Source: Dehalococcoidia bacterium (GTDB lineage: Bacteria > Chloroflexota > Dehalococcoidia > Tepidiformales > Tepidiformaceae). From it: a DNA stretch of 33,250 bases. Under the pieces are notes generated by a model, which was not told the origin of the DNA, searched no databases, and worked only from the letters and a program-made list of their open reading frames with translations. The stretch covers positions 1-33,250 of the forward strand of contig SKSF01000060.1 of the NCBI GenBank assembly GCA_007118095.1. The letters run 5' to 3'. Below, piece by piece: positions 22,475 through 31,686 of the stretch. A program made the position numbers and the translations under genes. Within the stretch, counting starts at the first letter, position 1, and the number at the start of each line of letters is the position of its first letter.

Positions 22475-23604
22475 GGTGTTTCTCCTCTCAGCTCTGGCTT
22501 CGGGGCGTGGCTCAATACCCGCGCTTTCCCGTTTTCCAACACAACAACGTCTTCGATGCGGACGCCACCGCGCCCGGGCAGGTAGATGCCCGGTTCAATG
22601 GTAAACACCATACCGTCCTCGAGCGTATCCTCCGAGGTCCTTCCGAGATATGGCGTCTCGTGCACGTCCAGTCCTATTCCATGGCCCAGCCCGTGCCCGA
22701 AGTTGTTCTCGTAGCCCGCATCTGCGATGACGGAAGCTGCCAGCTCGTGAGCATCCTTTCCGCTCATGCCTGCTTCCACCCGCTCGATTGCCGTCTGCTG
22801 CGCCGTGAAGACTACCTCGTAGATCTCGCGAAAGGCTGAAGGAAAGGCCCCCGCAGCGACCGTCCGCGTCAGGTCGCTGCAATACCCGTTGAGCCGCGCA
22901 CCCATGTCGATCACCACGGGCTGCGCGTCACCGATGCGTGCATCGGTCGGCGAGGCATGCGGCAAGGCACCGCGCGGCCCGGCCGCGACGATGCTTTCGA
23001 ACGACACGCCCTCACCTCCGAGCTCGAGGATCGTTGCCAGGATGGCCCGCGACACCTCCCGTTCGGTCATGCCGGCGTCGAGAGTGCCCGTGACGCGCTG
23101 CATCGTCTGGTCGCCCATATCGATAACGCACTGGAGCATCTCGAGCTCAGCCGGGTCCTTCACGGCCCGCAGTTTCTCGACGATCGGAGGCGCCGGGACC
23201 AGTTCCGGTGCCTCGCCCGCCGGCATCTCCGCGACTTTGTCCGAGAGGCGCGTGTAGAGGCCCAGTGTGGTGTCCGCGCGCGATAGCCCGATGCGTTTGC
23301 CCCCGAGTCCCAGTTCCCCGGTAAGCGTCGCCCACCAGTCCGTGAACGCTCCTTCCGTTTTCCACACCTCGATGCCGCCAGGAGCGCATTCCGCTTCCGC
23401 CTGCTCCACGTAGCGGAAATCGACGGCCAGGACTGCCCGGTCCCGCGTGACGAACACATAGCCAGTTGAGCCCGAAAAGCCGGTGAGATAGCGCCGGTTT
23501 GCGGAATGCGTGCCGAAGACGTCGTCCACGGCGCACCCGACAAACAACGCGTCGAGTCCGGTCTCGTCCATCGCGGCGCGGACACGGTCGAGCCGTGACG
23601 TCAT
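22471..23604 (-). CDS. pepP: Xaa-Pro aminopeptidase (M24 family)
   Basis: 377 residues. A creatinase-type N-terminal domain (1-140) precedes the pita-bread peptidase domain. Metal ligands are visible: D233 (VIDMGA), D244 (YCSDLTRT), H308 (HGLGHGIGLDVHE), E337 (FTIEPG) and E351 (RIEDVV). It removes N-terminal residues ahead of proline using two metal ions (Mn or similar). It could be PepP or PepQ (Xaa-Pro dipeptidase); the length fits either. The gene is paired with efp, an order common in bacteria. Confidence 0.92.
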   Translation of the reverse strand: MTSRLDRVRAAMDETGLDALFVGCAVDDVFGTHSANRRYLTGFSGSTGYVFVTRDRAVLAVDFRYVEQAEAECAPGGIEVWKTEGAFTDWWATLTGELGLGGKRIGLSRADTTLGLYTRLSDKVAEMPAGEAPELVPAPPIVEKLRAVKDPAELEMLQCVIDMGDQTMQRVTGTLDAGMTEREVSRAILATILELGGEGVSFESIVAAGPRGALPHASPTDARIGDAQPVVIDMGARLNGYCSDLTRTVAAGAFPSAFREIYEVVFTAQQTAIERVEAGMSGKDAHELAASVIADAGYENNFGHGLGHGIGLDVHETPYLGRTSEDTLEDGMVFTIEPGIYLPGRGGVRIEDVVVLENGKARVLSHAPKPELRGETP

Positions 23605-23631
23605 GGTGGCACCTGTCGAGGGGGCTGCTCG

Positions 23632-24096
23632 CTACGCGGGCCGCTGTCCGATTGTATCAAGCAGCAGATTCGTGGCCGCAGTGTAGCCCTCCCGGCCGAG
23701 GCCGGTCACCTGCCCGGTGCAGACTGCCGCGATGAGCGACGTGTGCCGGAACTTCTCCCGCGCGTGCGTGTTCGAAATGTGCACTTCGACGCAGGGCAGT
23801 TCGACCGCTTCGATCGCGTCGCGCAGAGCAACGGACGTATGCGTCCACGCGCCAGCGTTGATGACCACGCCCGACGCAACCTTCCGGTGTTCGTGCAGGA
23901 AGTCAATGACCGCGCCTTCGCTATTGCTCTGGAAGCACAGCACGGCGGCCCCGCGCTCATTTGCCGCCGCCGCGACGTCGCCCTCGATGTCGAGCAGCGT
24001 CGTCCGCCCGTACACGTCCGGGTTCCGCTCGCCCAGCATGTTCAGGTTCGGCCCGTGGACCAGGAGGATGGTGACTGGCCCGCTTTCGTCGCTCAT
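23632..24096 (-). CDS. aroQ: Type II 3-dehydroquinate dehydratase
   Basis: 154 residues with the whole family signature: HGPNLNMLGERNPDVYG (14-30, catalytic Y29), FQSNSEGAVIDFLHEH (55-70), NAGAWTHTSVALRDA (80-94) and VEVHISNTHAREKFRHTS (103-120, H106 and R113). It dehydrates 3-dehydroquinate to 3-dehydroshikimate in the shikimate pathway, forming dodecamers. It overlaps the stop of the recombinase gene (ATGA), 27 bases before pepP. Confidence 0.96.
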   Translation of the reverse strand: MSDESGPVTILLVHGPNLNMLGERNPDVYGRTTLLDIEGDVAAAANERGAAVLCFQSNSEGAVIDFLHEHRKVASGVVINAGAWTHTSVALRDAIEAVELPCVEVHISNTHAREKFRHTSLIAAVCTGQVTGLGREGYTAATNLLLDTIGQRPA

Positions 24097-25040
24097 GCGC
24101 GCTCCCGCTTCTTTCGCTTGTTGAGGATCTGGTCTGCGACGTCTGCAAACGCGCTCATCGTGAGCTGCGCCTGCCGCGCCTGGCTGACGTGCGTGTAGAT
24201 CTGTGTCGTTTGGGGCGAACTATGCCCCAGCAGCTCCTGGACGACGCGTAACTCGGCCCCCCCGTCGAGCAAATGGGTTGCGAACGAATGCCGCAGAAGG
24301 TGAGGATGCACGTCGGCCTCGATTCCCGCTGCCAGGGCATGCTTCTTGATCATCGACTGCACAGAACGCGCGGTCAGTGGCCCGCCAAACCGGTTGAGCC
24401 AGAGTGCGTCGCAGGCGCCCCTGGCCAGGGCTGGCCGACCCGCTGACAGGTAGCGCTGGAGCGCCGCCATTGCGGGCCGGCCAAAGAACACCACGCGTTC
24501 CTTCGAGCCCTTGCCCCGGACGATGGCTGCGCCATGTTCAGTCTCGACGTCCCCGGGCGTGAGAGCCACGAGCTCGGAGATGCGCAGCCCGCCGCCGTAC
24601 AGCAGTTCGAGGATTGCCCGGTCCCGGAGCCCTCCCGGCGTGGATGTGTCCGGGACATCGAGGAGCCGGTCGATGTCCCCGGTCTGGAGCACGTGCGGGA
24701 GCCTCTTGCCCTTCTTCGGCATCGCGGTCCCGTACAACAGATCGCGGTTGGTAACTCCCTCGCGATGCAGGTACTTGTAGAAGCCGTGGACGGTGCTTGT
24801 CCGGCGCGAGAGCGAGGCCGGCGCCATGCCTGCTTCCTTCAGTGTCGCAAGGTACGAGCGGAACTGCTGGCGCGTGACGGCGAACGGATCGACACCCTCG
24901 TCATCGCAGTACCGCAGGAAGTGCCCGATGTCGTTCCGGTAATTCCGGATGGTATGCGGCGACCGGTTCGCCACCGCTTCCAGCTCGCGCAGGTACGCGT
25001 CCAGGTAGGCTTCGGGCGTTTTATGCGCCGCTCTCGTCAT
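24093..25040 (-). CDS. xerD: Tyrosine recombinase of the XerC/XerD family
   Basis: 315 residues, about the size of XerC/XerD. The N-terminal SAM-like core-binding domain (10-100: YLRELEAVANRSPHTIRNY) precedes the catalytic domain. Catalytic residues are R153 (GLRISELV), K177 (GKGSKER), H247-x2-R250 (HLLRHSF), H273 (LGHSS) and Y282 (TQIYTHV). It resolves chromosome dimers by strand exchange at dif, or acts as a single Xer. The gene heads the operon; no att site, phage or element is adjacent, which favours the housekeeping role over an integrase. Whether it is C or D is not decidable here. Confidence 0.88.
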   Translation of the reverse strand: MTRAAHKTPEAYLDAYLRELEAVANRSPHTIRNYRNDIGHFLRYCDDEGVDPFAVTRQQFRSYLATLKEAGMAPASLSRRTSTVHGFYKYLHREGVTNRDLLYGTAMPKKGKRLPHVLQTGDIDRLLDVPDTSTPGGLRDRAILELLYGGGLRISELVALTPGDVETEHGAAIVRGKGSKERVVFFGRPAMAALQRYLSAGRPALARGACDALWLNRFGGPLTARSVQSMIKKHALAAGIEADVHPHLLRHSFATHLLDGGAELRVVQELLGHSSPQTTQIYTHVSQARQAQLTMSAFADVADQILNKRKKRERA

Positions 25041-25112
25041 AAGCCCGAGGATACATTAAGCATGGCTGGGCTCCACCGCCGGCCCGCCTCGCCGCCGGTC
25101 AGCAATATGAAG

Positions 25113-25141
25113 GAAGGCCCTGTCCATCGGACAGGGCCTTC
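25113..25141 (-). terminator. Terminator of the glmU-corC-dprA-topA unit
   Basis: A perfect 13-bp stem (25113-25125 with 25129-25141) with a 3-base loop, 33 bases past the topA stop. The minus strand continues CTTCATATT. The GAAGGCCC stem start resembles the tRNA terminators. Confidence 0.85.
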
Positions 25142-25173
25142 GTCGTGAGCATGAGTGTGCCGGGCTCGCGGGG

Positions 25174-27657
25174 CTAGCTGGCGGCCTGGTTTCGTTGCGC
25201 CTGCTGGTTCGCGCGCCGCTTCGCATAGGCCCGCTTCCCGCGCTCACTGCGCTCCTTGAGCTTGCGGTTCGCTTCGTCACGCTCGTCCTTCGGACGTACG
25301 CGCGACAGTTTCTCGGGCTCCAGGCTCTGCGTGGTGTAGGAGCAGTCCGGATAGTTCCAGCAGCCGTAGAACGTCCCGCGGCGCGTCTTCTTTTCGACGA
25401 GCTCCCCATGGAGTGGCCCGTACTTCTCGCACTCGGGGCACGCGACGCCGACCGGTGCGCTTGCGCGGAACGTGCACTCCTCGCTGTCGCGCTTCACGCA
25501 GTCGACGTACGGGCCGTACGGCCCCGTCTTCCGGATGAGCTTGTTCCCACAGAGCGGGCAGGGGATGTCGATTTCCTCCGGAGTGGCGCGCTCCATCGGC
25601 TGCCCTTCTTCGGTCATCGGCATGGCGTTCTTGCATTCCGGGTACCGGGGACAGCCGAGGAATTTCGTCCCGCCGGGGCCCCAGCGAATGACCATGTTCG
25701 CCTGCTCGCAGACGTTGCAGCGGATGTCGGTTTCCTGCGTCTGCTTTGGCGCGGTGGCTTTTGCCTCTTCGATGTCCTTTTCGAAGCGGCCCCAGAAGTC
25801 GCGGACGGTCGGCAAGTACTCCGCCTTGCCTTCCGCAATCTCATCGAGCTGGTCTTCGAGCTTGCTGGTGAAGTCAGGCGTCACGTATTCGTCGAGGTGG
25901 TCCACCAGCAGGTCGTTCACGACGAAGCCAAGCTCCTGTGGCACCAGCGCGCGGCCCTCTTTGCGCACGTAGTCGCGCTTCTGCACCGTCTGGACGATCG
26001 TCGCGTAGGTACTCGGCCGCCCGATGCCCAGCTCTTCGAGCGCCTTCACCAGTGATGCTTCCGTGTAACGTGGGGGCGGCTCGGTGAAGTGCTGCTTGCC
26101 TTCGACGTTCCGCCGATCGAGCTCCTGGCCTTCGGTCAGCTCGGGGAGCTTTCCTTCCTGCTCGTCCTCATCGTCGTTCGGAGAAGCATCCTTCTCCGAC
26201 TCGTGAGCGCCATAGACGCGGAGGTGACCGGCGAACGCCAGTTCCCGTGCGCTCGCGCGGAACGTCCCGCGCTGCTCGCCGTTTTCCTTTGCGTCGATAT
26301 CAATCTGCAGCGTGTTGTACCGCGCGTCGGCGAGCTGGCTCGCCATGAAGCGCTCCCAGATAAGCCGGTACAGCCGGAGCTGCTGGGGCTGGAGCACATT
26401 CTTCAGGCTGTCCGGTGTCCGGACGGCCGAGGTTGGGCGGACTGCCTCGTGTGCCTCCTGGGCGCCCTTCGACCGCGTCCGGTAGACACGCTCCTTTTCG
26501 GGAAGGTAGTCCTTGCCCCAGGTGCGCTCGGCGTAGTTTCTCGCCTCGTTACGGGCGGCAGGCGCGATGTTCAGCGAGTCCGTCCGCATATACGTGATGA
26601 GGCCGACAGGCCCCTCGCCCGGGATCTCTACGCCTTCGTAGAGCTGCTGGGCGATGTTCATCGTCTGCGATGCGCCCATATTCAGCCGGTTGTTGGCGGC
26701 CTGCTGGAGCGTGCTCGTGGTAAACGGCGGCGCCGGCGACTGTTTCCGCTCGCCGTGTTTCACGCGGCTCACGGTGAACGTCGAGCGGTTGAAGGCATCG
26801 ATCAGGCGCTGGGCGGTGTCGCCGTCGGCGATGTTCGGTTTGCCCTTCTCGCCAGGCAGCCGCGCCAGGTTGGCTTCGAACTGCGCCGCCTCCCGCGGTC
26901 CCGCCTGCTGCGCTGCGAGCAACGCATGGATGGTCCAGTACTCCTGTGGCACGAAGTCCTGGATTTCGCGCTCGCGGTTCACCACCAGCCGCAGGGCCAC
27001 GCTCTGGACGCGGCCTGCGCTCGCACTCTTCGTCACCTTGTTCTGGACGAACCAGGTCAGCGGATAGCCGATCAGCCGGTCGAGCACGCGCCGGGTCTGC
27101 TGCGCGTCGATCAGGTCGCGGTTCAGCTTCCCGGGGTGTTCGAAGGCTTCCTCGATGGCCGGCTTGGTGATCTCGTGGAAGACGACTCGGCTCGTCTTCT
27201 CTTCCGGGATGCCAGCGGCTTCCTGGATATGCCACGCGATGGCTTCGCCTTCGCGGTCGGGGTCTGTCGAAAGGTAGATCACGTCGGCTTGCTTCGCGGC
27301 TTCCGCAATCTCCGAAATGATTTCGGACTTGTCGACGCCCCTGCCCTTGTCCTTCACAACCACGTACTTGGGCTTGAACTCCTGGAAGTCCTCCAGCCCG
27401 TAGCCGTAGCTGTGCAGGTCACGCACATGGCCCACCGAGGCGATGACACGGTACTCATCGCCCAGGATGTTCGACACCGTGCGCGCTTTTGCCGGTGACT
27501 CGACAATAACCAGCTTCTTCCCGCGACCGTCTGGAGAGGCGCCATTACCGTTGGCCTGGCTGCTGCTCTGCTTCTTCGTCGCCTGGGATTTCTTGCGTGT
27601 GCTGGTGCCTCGTTTTGTTTTTGCGGTTTTTGCTTCTGATTCTGTCGCTGTGGTCAC
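25174..27657 (-). CDS. topA: DNA topoisomerase I
   Basis: 827 residues from GTG 27657, which has AGGG with a seven-base spacer. The frame is open to 27738 with weaker starts. A basic serine/lysine-rich tail (1-50) precedes the Toprim domain (KKLVIVESPAKARTVSNILG, STDPDREGEAIAWH). The catalytic tyrosine lies in GLITYMRTDSLNI. Three C-terminal zinc ribbons follow: CNVCEQ with CPRYPEC, CPLCGNK with a cysteine pair about 25 residues on, and CPECEKYG with CWNYPDC. It relaxes negative supercoils, cutting one strand with a 5'-phosphotyrosine bond. dprA lies just upstream. The C-terminal lysine/arginine-rich tail may bind DNA. Length is close to the family norm. Confidence 0.95.
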   Translation of the reverse strand: MTTATESEAKTAKTKRGTSTRKKSQATKKQSSSQANGNGASPDGRGKKLVIVESPAKARTVSNILGDEYRVIASVGHVRDLHSYGYGLEDFQEFKPKYVVVKDKGRGVDKSEIISEIAEAAKQADVIYLSTDPDREGEAIAWHIQEAAGIPEEKTSRVVFHEITKPAIEEAFEHPGKLNRDLIDAQQTRRVLDRLIGYPLTWFVQNKVTKSASAGRVQSVALRLVVNREREIQDFVPQEYWTIHALLAAQQAGPREAAQFEANLARLPGEKGKPNIADGDTAQRLIDAFNRSTFTVSRVKHGERKQSPAPPFTTSTLQQAANNRLNMGASQTMNIAQQLYEGVEIPGEGPVGLITYMRTDSLNIAPAARNEARNYAERTWGKDYLPEKERVYRTRSKGAQEAHEAVRPTSAVRTPDSLKNVLQPQQLRLYRLIWERFMASQLADARYNTLQIDIDAKENGEQRGTFRASARELAFAGHLRVYGAHESEKDASPNDDEDEQEGKLPELTEGQELDRRNVEGKQHFTEPPPRYTEASLVKALEELGIGRPSTYATIVQTVQKRDYVRKEGRALVPQELGFVVNDLLVDHLDEYVTPDFTSKLEDQLDEIAEGKAEYLPTVRDFWGRFEKDIEEAKATAPKQTQETDIRCNVCEQANMVIRWGPGGTKFLGCPRYPECKNAMPMTEEGQPMERATPEEIDIPCPLCGNKLIRKTGPYGPYVDCVKRDSEECTFRASAPVGVACPECEKYGPLHGELVEKKTRRGTFYGCWNYPDCSYTTQSLEPEKLSRVRPKDERDEANRKLKERSERGKRAYAKRRANQQAQRNQAAS

Positions 27658-27750
27658 AGCGGTACCCTGCCGTTTCACCCGGTGTTCCGGGGGTCGTTGT
27701 CCGAGCCTAGTTGGCCCGTTGTGCATTTGTCGACCCATCCGTAAGGGGCA

Positions 27751-28875
27751 TCACCCCTGCGCCTTTGCAAAGCTCATTGGCGATGTCTGGGTCACCAGCC
27801 CCTGCAACTCCAGCACTTGCAGTGTGCTGCTCGCGACGTGGACGGGTATCGACGCAGCCCGGGCGAGCTCGTCGATATGCTGTCCTGTGCCTGAAAGGTG
27901 CTCCAGGAGCTGCTCTTCCGCGCTGCCCGGCTCGGCCATCGCCGCCGGTGGCGGTTTGGGCTCATTCTCTGGCAGGGGAAACTGCCGTGTCGCGGTGAGG
28001 ACGTTAAGTTCCTCACAGAGTTGTTCCGGTGTTGCAACCAGCCGTGCCGTGTTTTCGCGGATGAGCTGGTTCGTCCCCTGGCTCTGCTTCGAAAAGACGC
28101 TGCCCGGTACGGCGAACACATCCCTTCCCTGTTCGAATGCCCAGTTCGCTGTATGCAGCGCACCGCTACCTTCGCCGGCTTCCACGATCAGCGTTGCGCG
28201 GGCGAGCCCGGACAGGATGCGGTTCCGGCGCGGAAAGTAGTCGGGTCGCGCCGGGATCCCCGGTGGATACTCGCTCACGATGCAGCCCGCTTCCTGGATG
28301 CGTTCCGAGAGCCCGCTGTTCTCCCGCGGGTATACCTTGTCAATGCCGCCGGCGAGCACTGCGACGGTCGGCGCGCCGCGCTCCAGCGCCACACGATGCG
28401 CAATTGCGTCCACCCCTCGGGCCAGGCCACTGATGACCGCCACCCCGGCGTCCGCCGCCATCGAAACGAATGCCTCCGTCGCCTGGCGGCCGTACGCGGT
28501 GACATTGCGCGTCCCCACCACGGCGAGTGCGGGGTCGAACGCGGGGCCTTGTGTCCCGCGCACGAAGAGCACGGGCGGTGCCTGTGGTACATCCCGCAGC
28601 GCCGATGGATAGTCACCGTCGAGCCAGGTGAGCACACGGGCGCCGGCGTCGTGGGCAACGCGAAGCTCCGATTCGGGGTCGAACCGGCTGCGCGCTTTCA
28701 CCATCGCGCGTGCATAGCGTGGGTCGACGCCAGCCGCCGCGATGTCCTCCAGGTCTGCCTCCCACGCCGCGCTCATGGTCCCGAAGCGCGCCAGCAAGAG
28801 CGCGAAGTTCGTGCTTCCCAGGCCGGCGCGGCGAAGCGCCAACCAGTACGGCAGCTCGGAATCCGCTCCACTCAC
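27751..28875 (-). CDS. dprA: DNA-processing protein DprA
   Basis: 374 residues, GTG start that overlaps the CBS-protein stop (GTGA). An N-terminal SAM/HhH region (1-70) is followed by the Rossmann-type domain: VVGTRNVTAYGRQATEAFV, VISGLARGVDAIAHRVALE, GGIDKVYPREN, FPRRNRILSGLARATLIVEA and GSGALHTANWAFEQGRDVFAVPG. A C-terminal winged-helix domain (about 320-370: IDELARAASIPVHVASSTLQ) is present. It loads RecA on incoming single-stranded DNA in natural transformation and is also widespread in non-competent species. topA comes next, a common order. Confidence 0.95.
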   Translation of the reverse strand: MSGADSELPYWLALRRAGLGSTNFALLLARFGTMSAAWEADLEDIAAAGVDPRYARAMVKARSRFDPESELRVAHDAGARVLTWLDGDYPSALRDVPQAPPVLFVRGTQGPAFDPALAVVGTRNVTAYGRQATEAFVSMAADAGVAVISGLARGVDAIAHRVALERGAPTVAVLAGGIDKVYPRENSGLSERIQEAGCIVSEYPPGIPARPDYFPRRNRILSGLARATLIVEAGEGSGALHTANWAFEQGRDVFAVPGSVFSKQSQGTNQLIRENTARLVATPEQLCEELNVLTATRQFPLPENEPKPPPAAMAEPGSAEEQLLEHLSGTGQHIDELARAASIPVHVASSTLQVLELQGLVTQTSPMSFAKAQG

Positions 28876-30137
28876 TTGGCCGCCGCGCTCTCCACCGGGA
28901 CTGCCTCATGACGTTCGACGCGGACCCGGCGGATGCGCCGGCCAGACATGCTCAAGACGCGCAGCGTGAGCTCGCCGACGGTCACCTCGTCACCCACCGA
29001 GGGCAGGCGCCCGAGTTCGTGGATCACCAGGCCGCCCACGGTGTCGTAATCTTCCGAGCTTACGTCCACGCCAAACACGTCCTGCAGCGTCGATGTCGCC
29101 GCGCCCGCATCGAGGACAACTTCATTCTCCGAAAGAACCTCCATCGGCACGCGGGCGGTATCGTACTCGTCTTCGATGTCCCCGACGATCTCTTCGAGCA
29201 GGTCCTCGATGGTCGCCAGCCCGGCGGTACCACCATATTCGTCCACCACGATGGCAATGTGCGTCCGGGACGAACGCATTTCAGTCAGGAGCTGGTCGAG
29301 GCGCTTCGATTCGGGGATGAACACGGGCTCCCGCACGAGCTCACTGAGCTTCCGCTCGCGCCCGCCATTCGCGACCATCCGCAGCAGGTCCTTCGCATAC
29401 ACGATGCCCATGATGTCGTCGATGCTGTCGCGGTAGACGGGTACCCGGCTGAATCCCCGGTCGATGATGAGCGCTGCGACGTCTTCGACGCTGTCATCGA
29501 TACTCGCCGCGCCGATGTCGATGCGCGGCACCATGATTTCCCGTGCGGTCTTGTCTTCGAGGTTGATGATGCCCCGGATCATCCGGCGCTCCTCTTCCTC
29601 CACCCCCCCGGCGGCCTCTTCGCGCTCCACCAGCGCGAGCAGGTCGTCCGGCTCCGGCGCCACTGCGCGGATGGTCCGTGCCACGACTCGTGCCGGGAGC
29701 CCAAGGAGCAAGGACGGCCCGCCGAAGACCAGGCTGCTCCAGCGGATGAACCAGCTCAACTGCAGCGCCGAGACCTCGGGCTGCCGGGCAACGACGAGGC
29801 CGACAGTCATCTGGATGAGCGCGGTTGCCACGATGCCGATAGCGCCGAACCCCACGACACCCCCGGTCACGCCGTACGCCTGGATGCCCAGGTACACCGC
29901 CGCGAGCACGACCAGTGCGGCGAACAGGATGCGGCCAGTCGTCAGCGGGTCCAGCGCACGCGCGATGCGTTCGGCGCTCTCCGCGATCTGCTGCGCGCGT
30001 GTATCGCCTTTTGTTCCCAGGGCCTGGATGCGGGCGCGGTTTGCGCGTTCGAGCGCGGTCTCGGCCGCCGCGAATGCGGCTAACAGGACGGCCGAAACGG
30101 CCAACACGGCAACCGCGATAATACTGTCAGCTTCCAC
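28872..30137 (-). CDS. CorC/HlyC-type membrane protein with CBS domains (DUF21 family)
   Basis: 421 residues from GTG 30137, which overlaps the end of glmU by 11 bases; longer starts would run deeper into glmU. DUF21-type transmembrane region with about four helices in the first 150 residues. A CBS pair follows (REIMVPRIDIGAAS to IAIVVDEYGGTAGLATIEDL), then a CorC_HlyC domain at the end (EDYDTVGGLVIHELGRLPSVG). The EYGGTAGL motif is a hallmark of the family. Such proteins are linked to magnesium/cobalt efflux or membrane stress; the old haemolysin label is unproven. No export signal beyond the first helix. Confidence 0.9.
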   Translation of the reverse strand: MEADSIIAVAVLAVSAVLLAAFAAAETALERANRARIQALGTKGDTRAQQIAESAERIARALDPLTTGRILFAALVVLAAVYLGIQAYGVTGGVVGFGAIGIVATALIQMTVGLVVARQPEVSALQLSWFIRWSSLVFGGPSLLLGLPARVVARTIRAVAPEPDDLLALVEREEAAGGVEEEERRMIRGIINLEDKTAREIMVPRIDIGAASIDDSVEDVAALIIDRGFSRVPVYRDSIDDIMGIVYAKDLLRMVANGGRERKLSELVREPVFIPESKRLDQLLTEMRSSRTHIAIVVDEYGGTAGLATIEDLLEEIVGDIEDEYDTARVPMEVLSENEVVLDAGAATSTLQDVFGVDVSSEDYDTVGGLVIHELGRLPSVGDEVTVGELTLRVLSMSGRRIRRVRVERHEAVPVESAAAK

Positions 30138-31491
30138 CGGGATTCTCGGGAGGCCTCCGCGTGGCCATGGCGCGTGCGGGCACACCAACCACCCGCCCGC
30201 CGGCCGGAACATCTTTCGTCACCACGGACCCTGCGCCCGTGGACGCGTTGTCGCCAATCGTGACCGGGGCGACCAGCATCGTGTCGCTCCCCAGTAATAC
30301 ATTCCGTCCGATCACCGTCTTATGCTTTGCCTCTCCGTCGAAGTTACAGGTGATGATGCCTGCGGCGATGTTCGACCCGTCGCCGACCTCGGCATCGCCC
30401 ACGTAGCTGAAGTGGTGCATATTCACATCCCGCCCGATTCGCGACCGGTTCACTTCCGCATAGTTCCCAAGGTGGCAATCCTCCGCGATCGTGCTCTGTC
30501 CGCGGACGTGCGCATACGGGCCCGCATGTACACGGTCACTCAGCGTCGATTCCTCAATAACCGATTGCGTCACGGTGCATTCCTCGCCCAGTCGGCTGTT
30601 CCGCACCGTTGTCCCCGGGCCGACAAGGCTCCCGGTGCGCACGTGGGTCGTCCCCGACAGGGTCGAATTCGGGAGGATGGTCACATCGCTTTCGATTGTC
30701 ACGCTCGCATCGATGTAGGTGGTTGCGGGGTCCACGATCGTCACGCCGTCCAGCATGTGCCGTTCCAGGATGCGCTGGCGCATGATCCGCTCGGCCTCTG
30801 CCAGCACCACCCGGTTGTCGATACCCAGCACGTCTTCCTCTGCCACCGTGACCGCTTTCGCCGGGCTCCCCGCGTCGTATGCGAACCGCGGCAGCACAGT
30901 GAGGTAATACTCACCCTTGTCGCTCAGCTCGATCTTCGGAAGCTGCTCCCAGAGCCACGCTGCATCGAAGCCATACTGGCCGGCGTTCCGTTCAGTCGTG
31001 CCGCCCGGCCCATCCGCGCGTTCGACGATGCCGCGTACGCGTCCCTGCTCATCGCGGTCCACGCGGCCGAACCCGCCGCGGTCTTCCGCGGGGTGCGTCC
31101 CGAACGCCATTGGGGCTTCCCCACGTGCTTCGGTCAGCGCTTGCAGCATCTCGGGCTGTACCAGCGGCGAATCCCCGTTCAATACGACGATGTCGCGGCA
31201 GCCTGCCAGCGCGTCCTGGCACCGGCGAACCGCATCGGCAGTACCGAGCAGTTCGGGTTGCTCCACGAACGTCACGCGGCTGCTGGTGACGGCTGCCTGG
31301 ACCTCTTCGGCGCCATGGCCGACGACTACCGCGATGCGGTCGGGCCGCAACCGCTCGGCCGCAGCGATGACGTGGCCGATCATTGGGACACCACAAACGG
31401 GATGCAGCACCTTGGGCAGCCGGGACTTCATGCGCGTGCCTTTCCCGGCTGCGAGCACGATGACGCCGGTACCGGTCGCTTCGTTGCTCAT
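30127..31491 (-). CDS. glmU: Bifunctional N-acetylglucosamine-1-phosphate uridyltransferase / glucosamine-1-phosphate acetyltransferase
   Basis: 454 residues from ATG 31491, matching the family (456 in E. coli); a GTG at 31539 would add 16 residues. The uridyltransferase domain has VIVLAAGKGTRMKSRLPKVL and LNGDSPLV. The left-handed beta-helix acetyltransferase domain ends with MHHFSYVGDAEVGDGSNIAAG, ITCNFDGEAKHKTVIG, LVAPVTIG and GAGSVVTKDVPAGG. The catalytic-histidine segment HHFSYVGDAE is present. It makes UDP-GlcNAc for peptidoglycan and glycan synthesis. The first gene of its operon, divergent from alaS (195 bases apart). Confidence 0.95.
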   Translation of the reverse strand: MSNEATGTGVIVLAAGKGTRMKSRLPKVLHPVCGVPMIGHVIAAAERLRPDRIAVVVGHGAEEVQAAVTSSRVTFVEQPELLGTADAVRRCQDALAGCRDIVVLNGDSPLVQPEMLQALTEARGEAPMAFGTHPAEDRGGFGRVDRDEQGRVRGIVERADGPGGTTERNAGQYGFDAAWLWEQLPKIELSDKGEYYLTVLPRFAYDAGSPAKAVTVAEEDVLGIDNRVVLAEAERIMRQRILERHMLDGVTIVDPATTYIDASVTIESDVTILPNSTLSGTTHVRTGSLVGPGTTVRNSRLGEECTVTQSVIEESTLSDRVHAGPYAHVRGQSTIAEDCHLGNYAEVNRSRIGRDVNMHHFSYVGDAEVGDGSNIAAGIITCNFDGEAKHKTVIGRNVLLGSDTMLVAPVTIGDNASTGAGSVVTKDVPAGGRVVGVPARAMATRRPPENPGGS

Positions 31492-31539
31492 GAGCGGTGG
31501 CGCGGCGCCCGCTTGGGGGCGCTGTGGCGGGAGTGACAC

Positions 31540-31686
31540 GTTCGCTGTTTCGGTGATTCTGGGTCAGTACGCATAATGGACGACACCCGCGTCCGCAATC
31601 ATGCTAGGGAGCGCCAAATCAGGCTGTCAAGAACGATTCTGGCACCATGGGTTCAAGCATCACTACCGACCAACCGGGAGCGCCGA
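31540..31686. promoter_or_regulatory. Divergent control region between glmU and alaS
   Basis: 147 bases (195 between the two chosen start codons). CATAAT (31572-31577) could be a -10 for alaS; its complement CATTAT could serve glmU. No good -35 is present on either side. No T-box motif (a GGTGG...ACCGCG bulge) was found, so alaS does not appear T-box controlled. Confidence 0.4.

Noticed and set aside
24093-25040. Xer gene as integrase of a mobile element
   Set aside because: It sits at the head of a housekeeping operon, with no tRNA, att repeat, excisionase or cargo next to it.
26089-27498. Plus-strand frame of about 470 codons inside topA
   Set aside because: The opposite strand holds intact topoisomerase I motifs, so this is a shadow.
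28710-30083. Plus-strand frame of about 457 codons
   Set aside because: Antisense to the CBS membrane protein and dprA.
31590-31686. Possible T-box or other riboswitch before alaS
   Set aside because: The T-box core sequence is absent, there is no terminator hairpin, and the leader is short.
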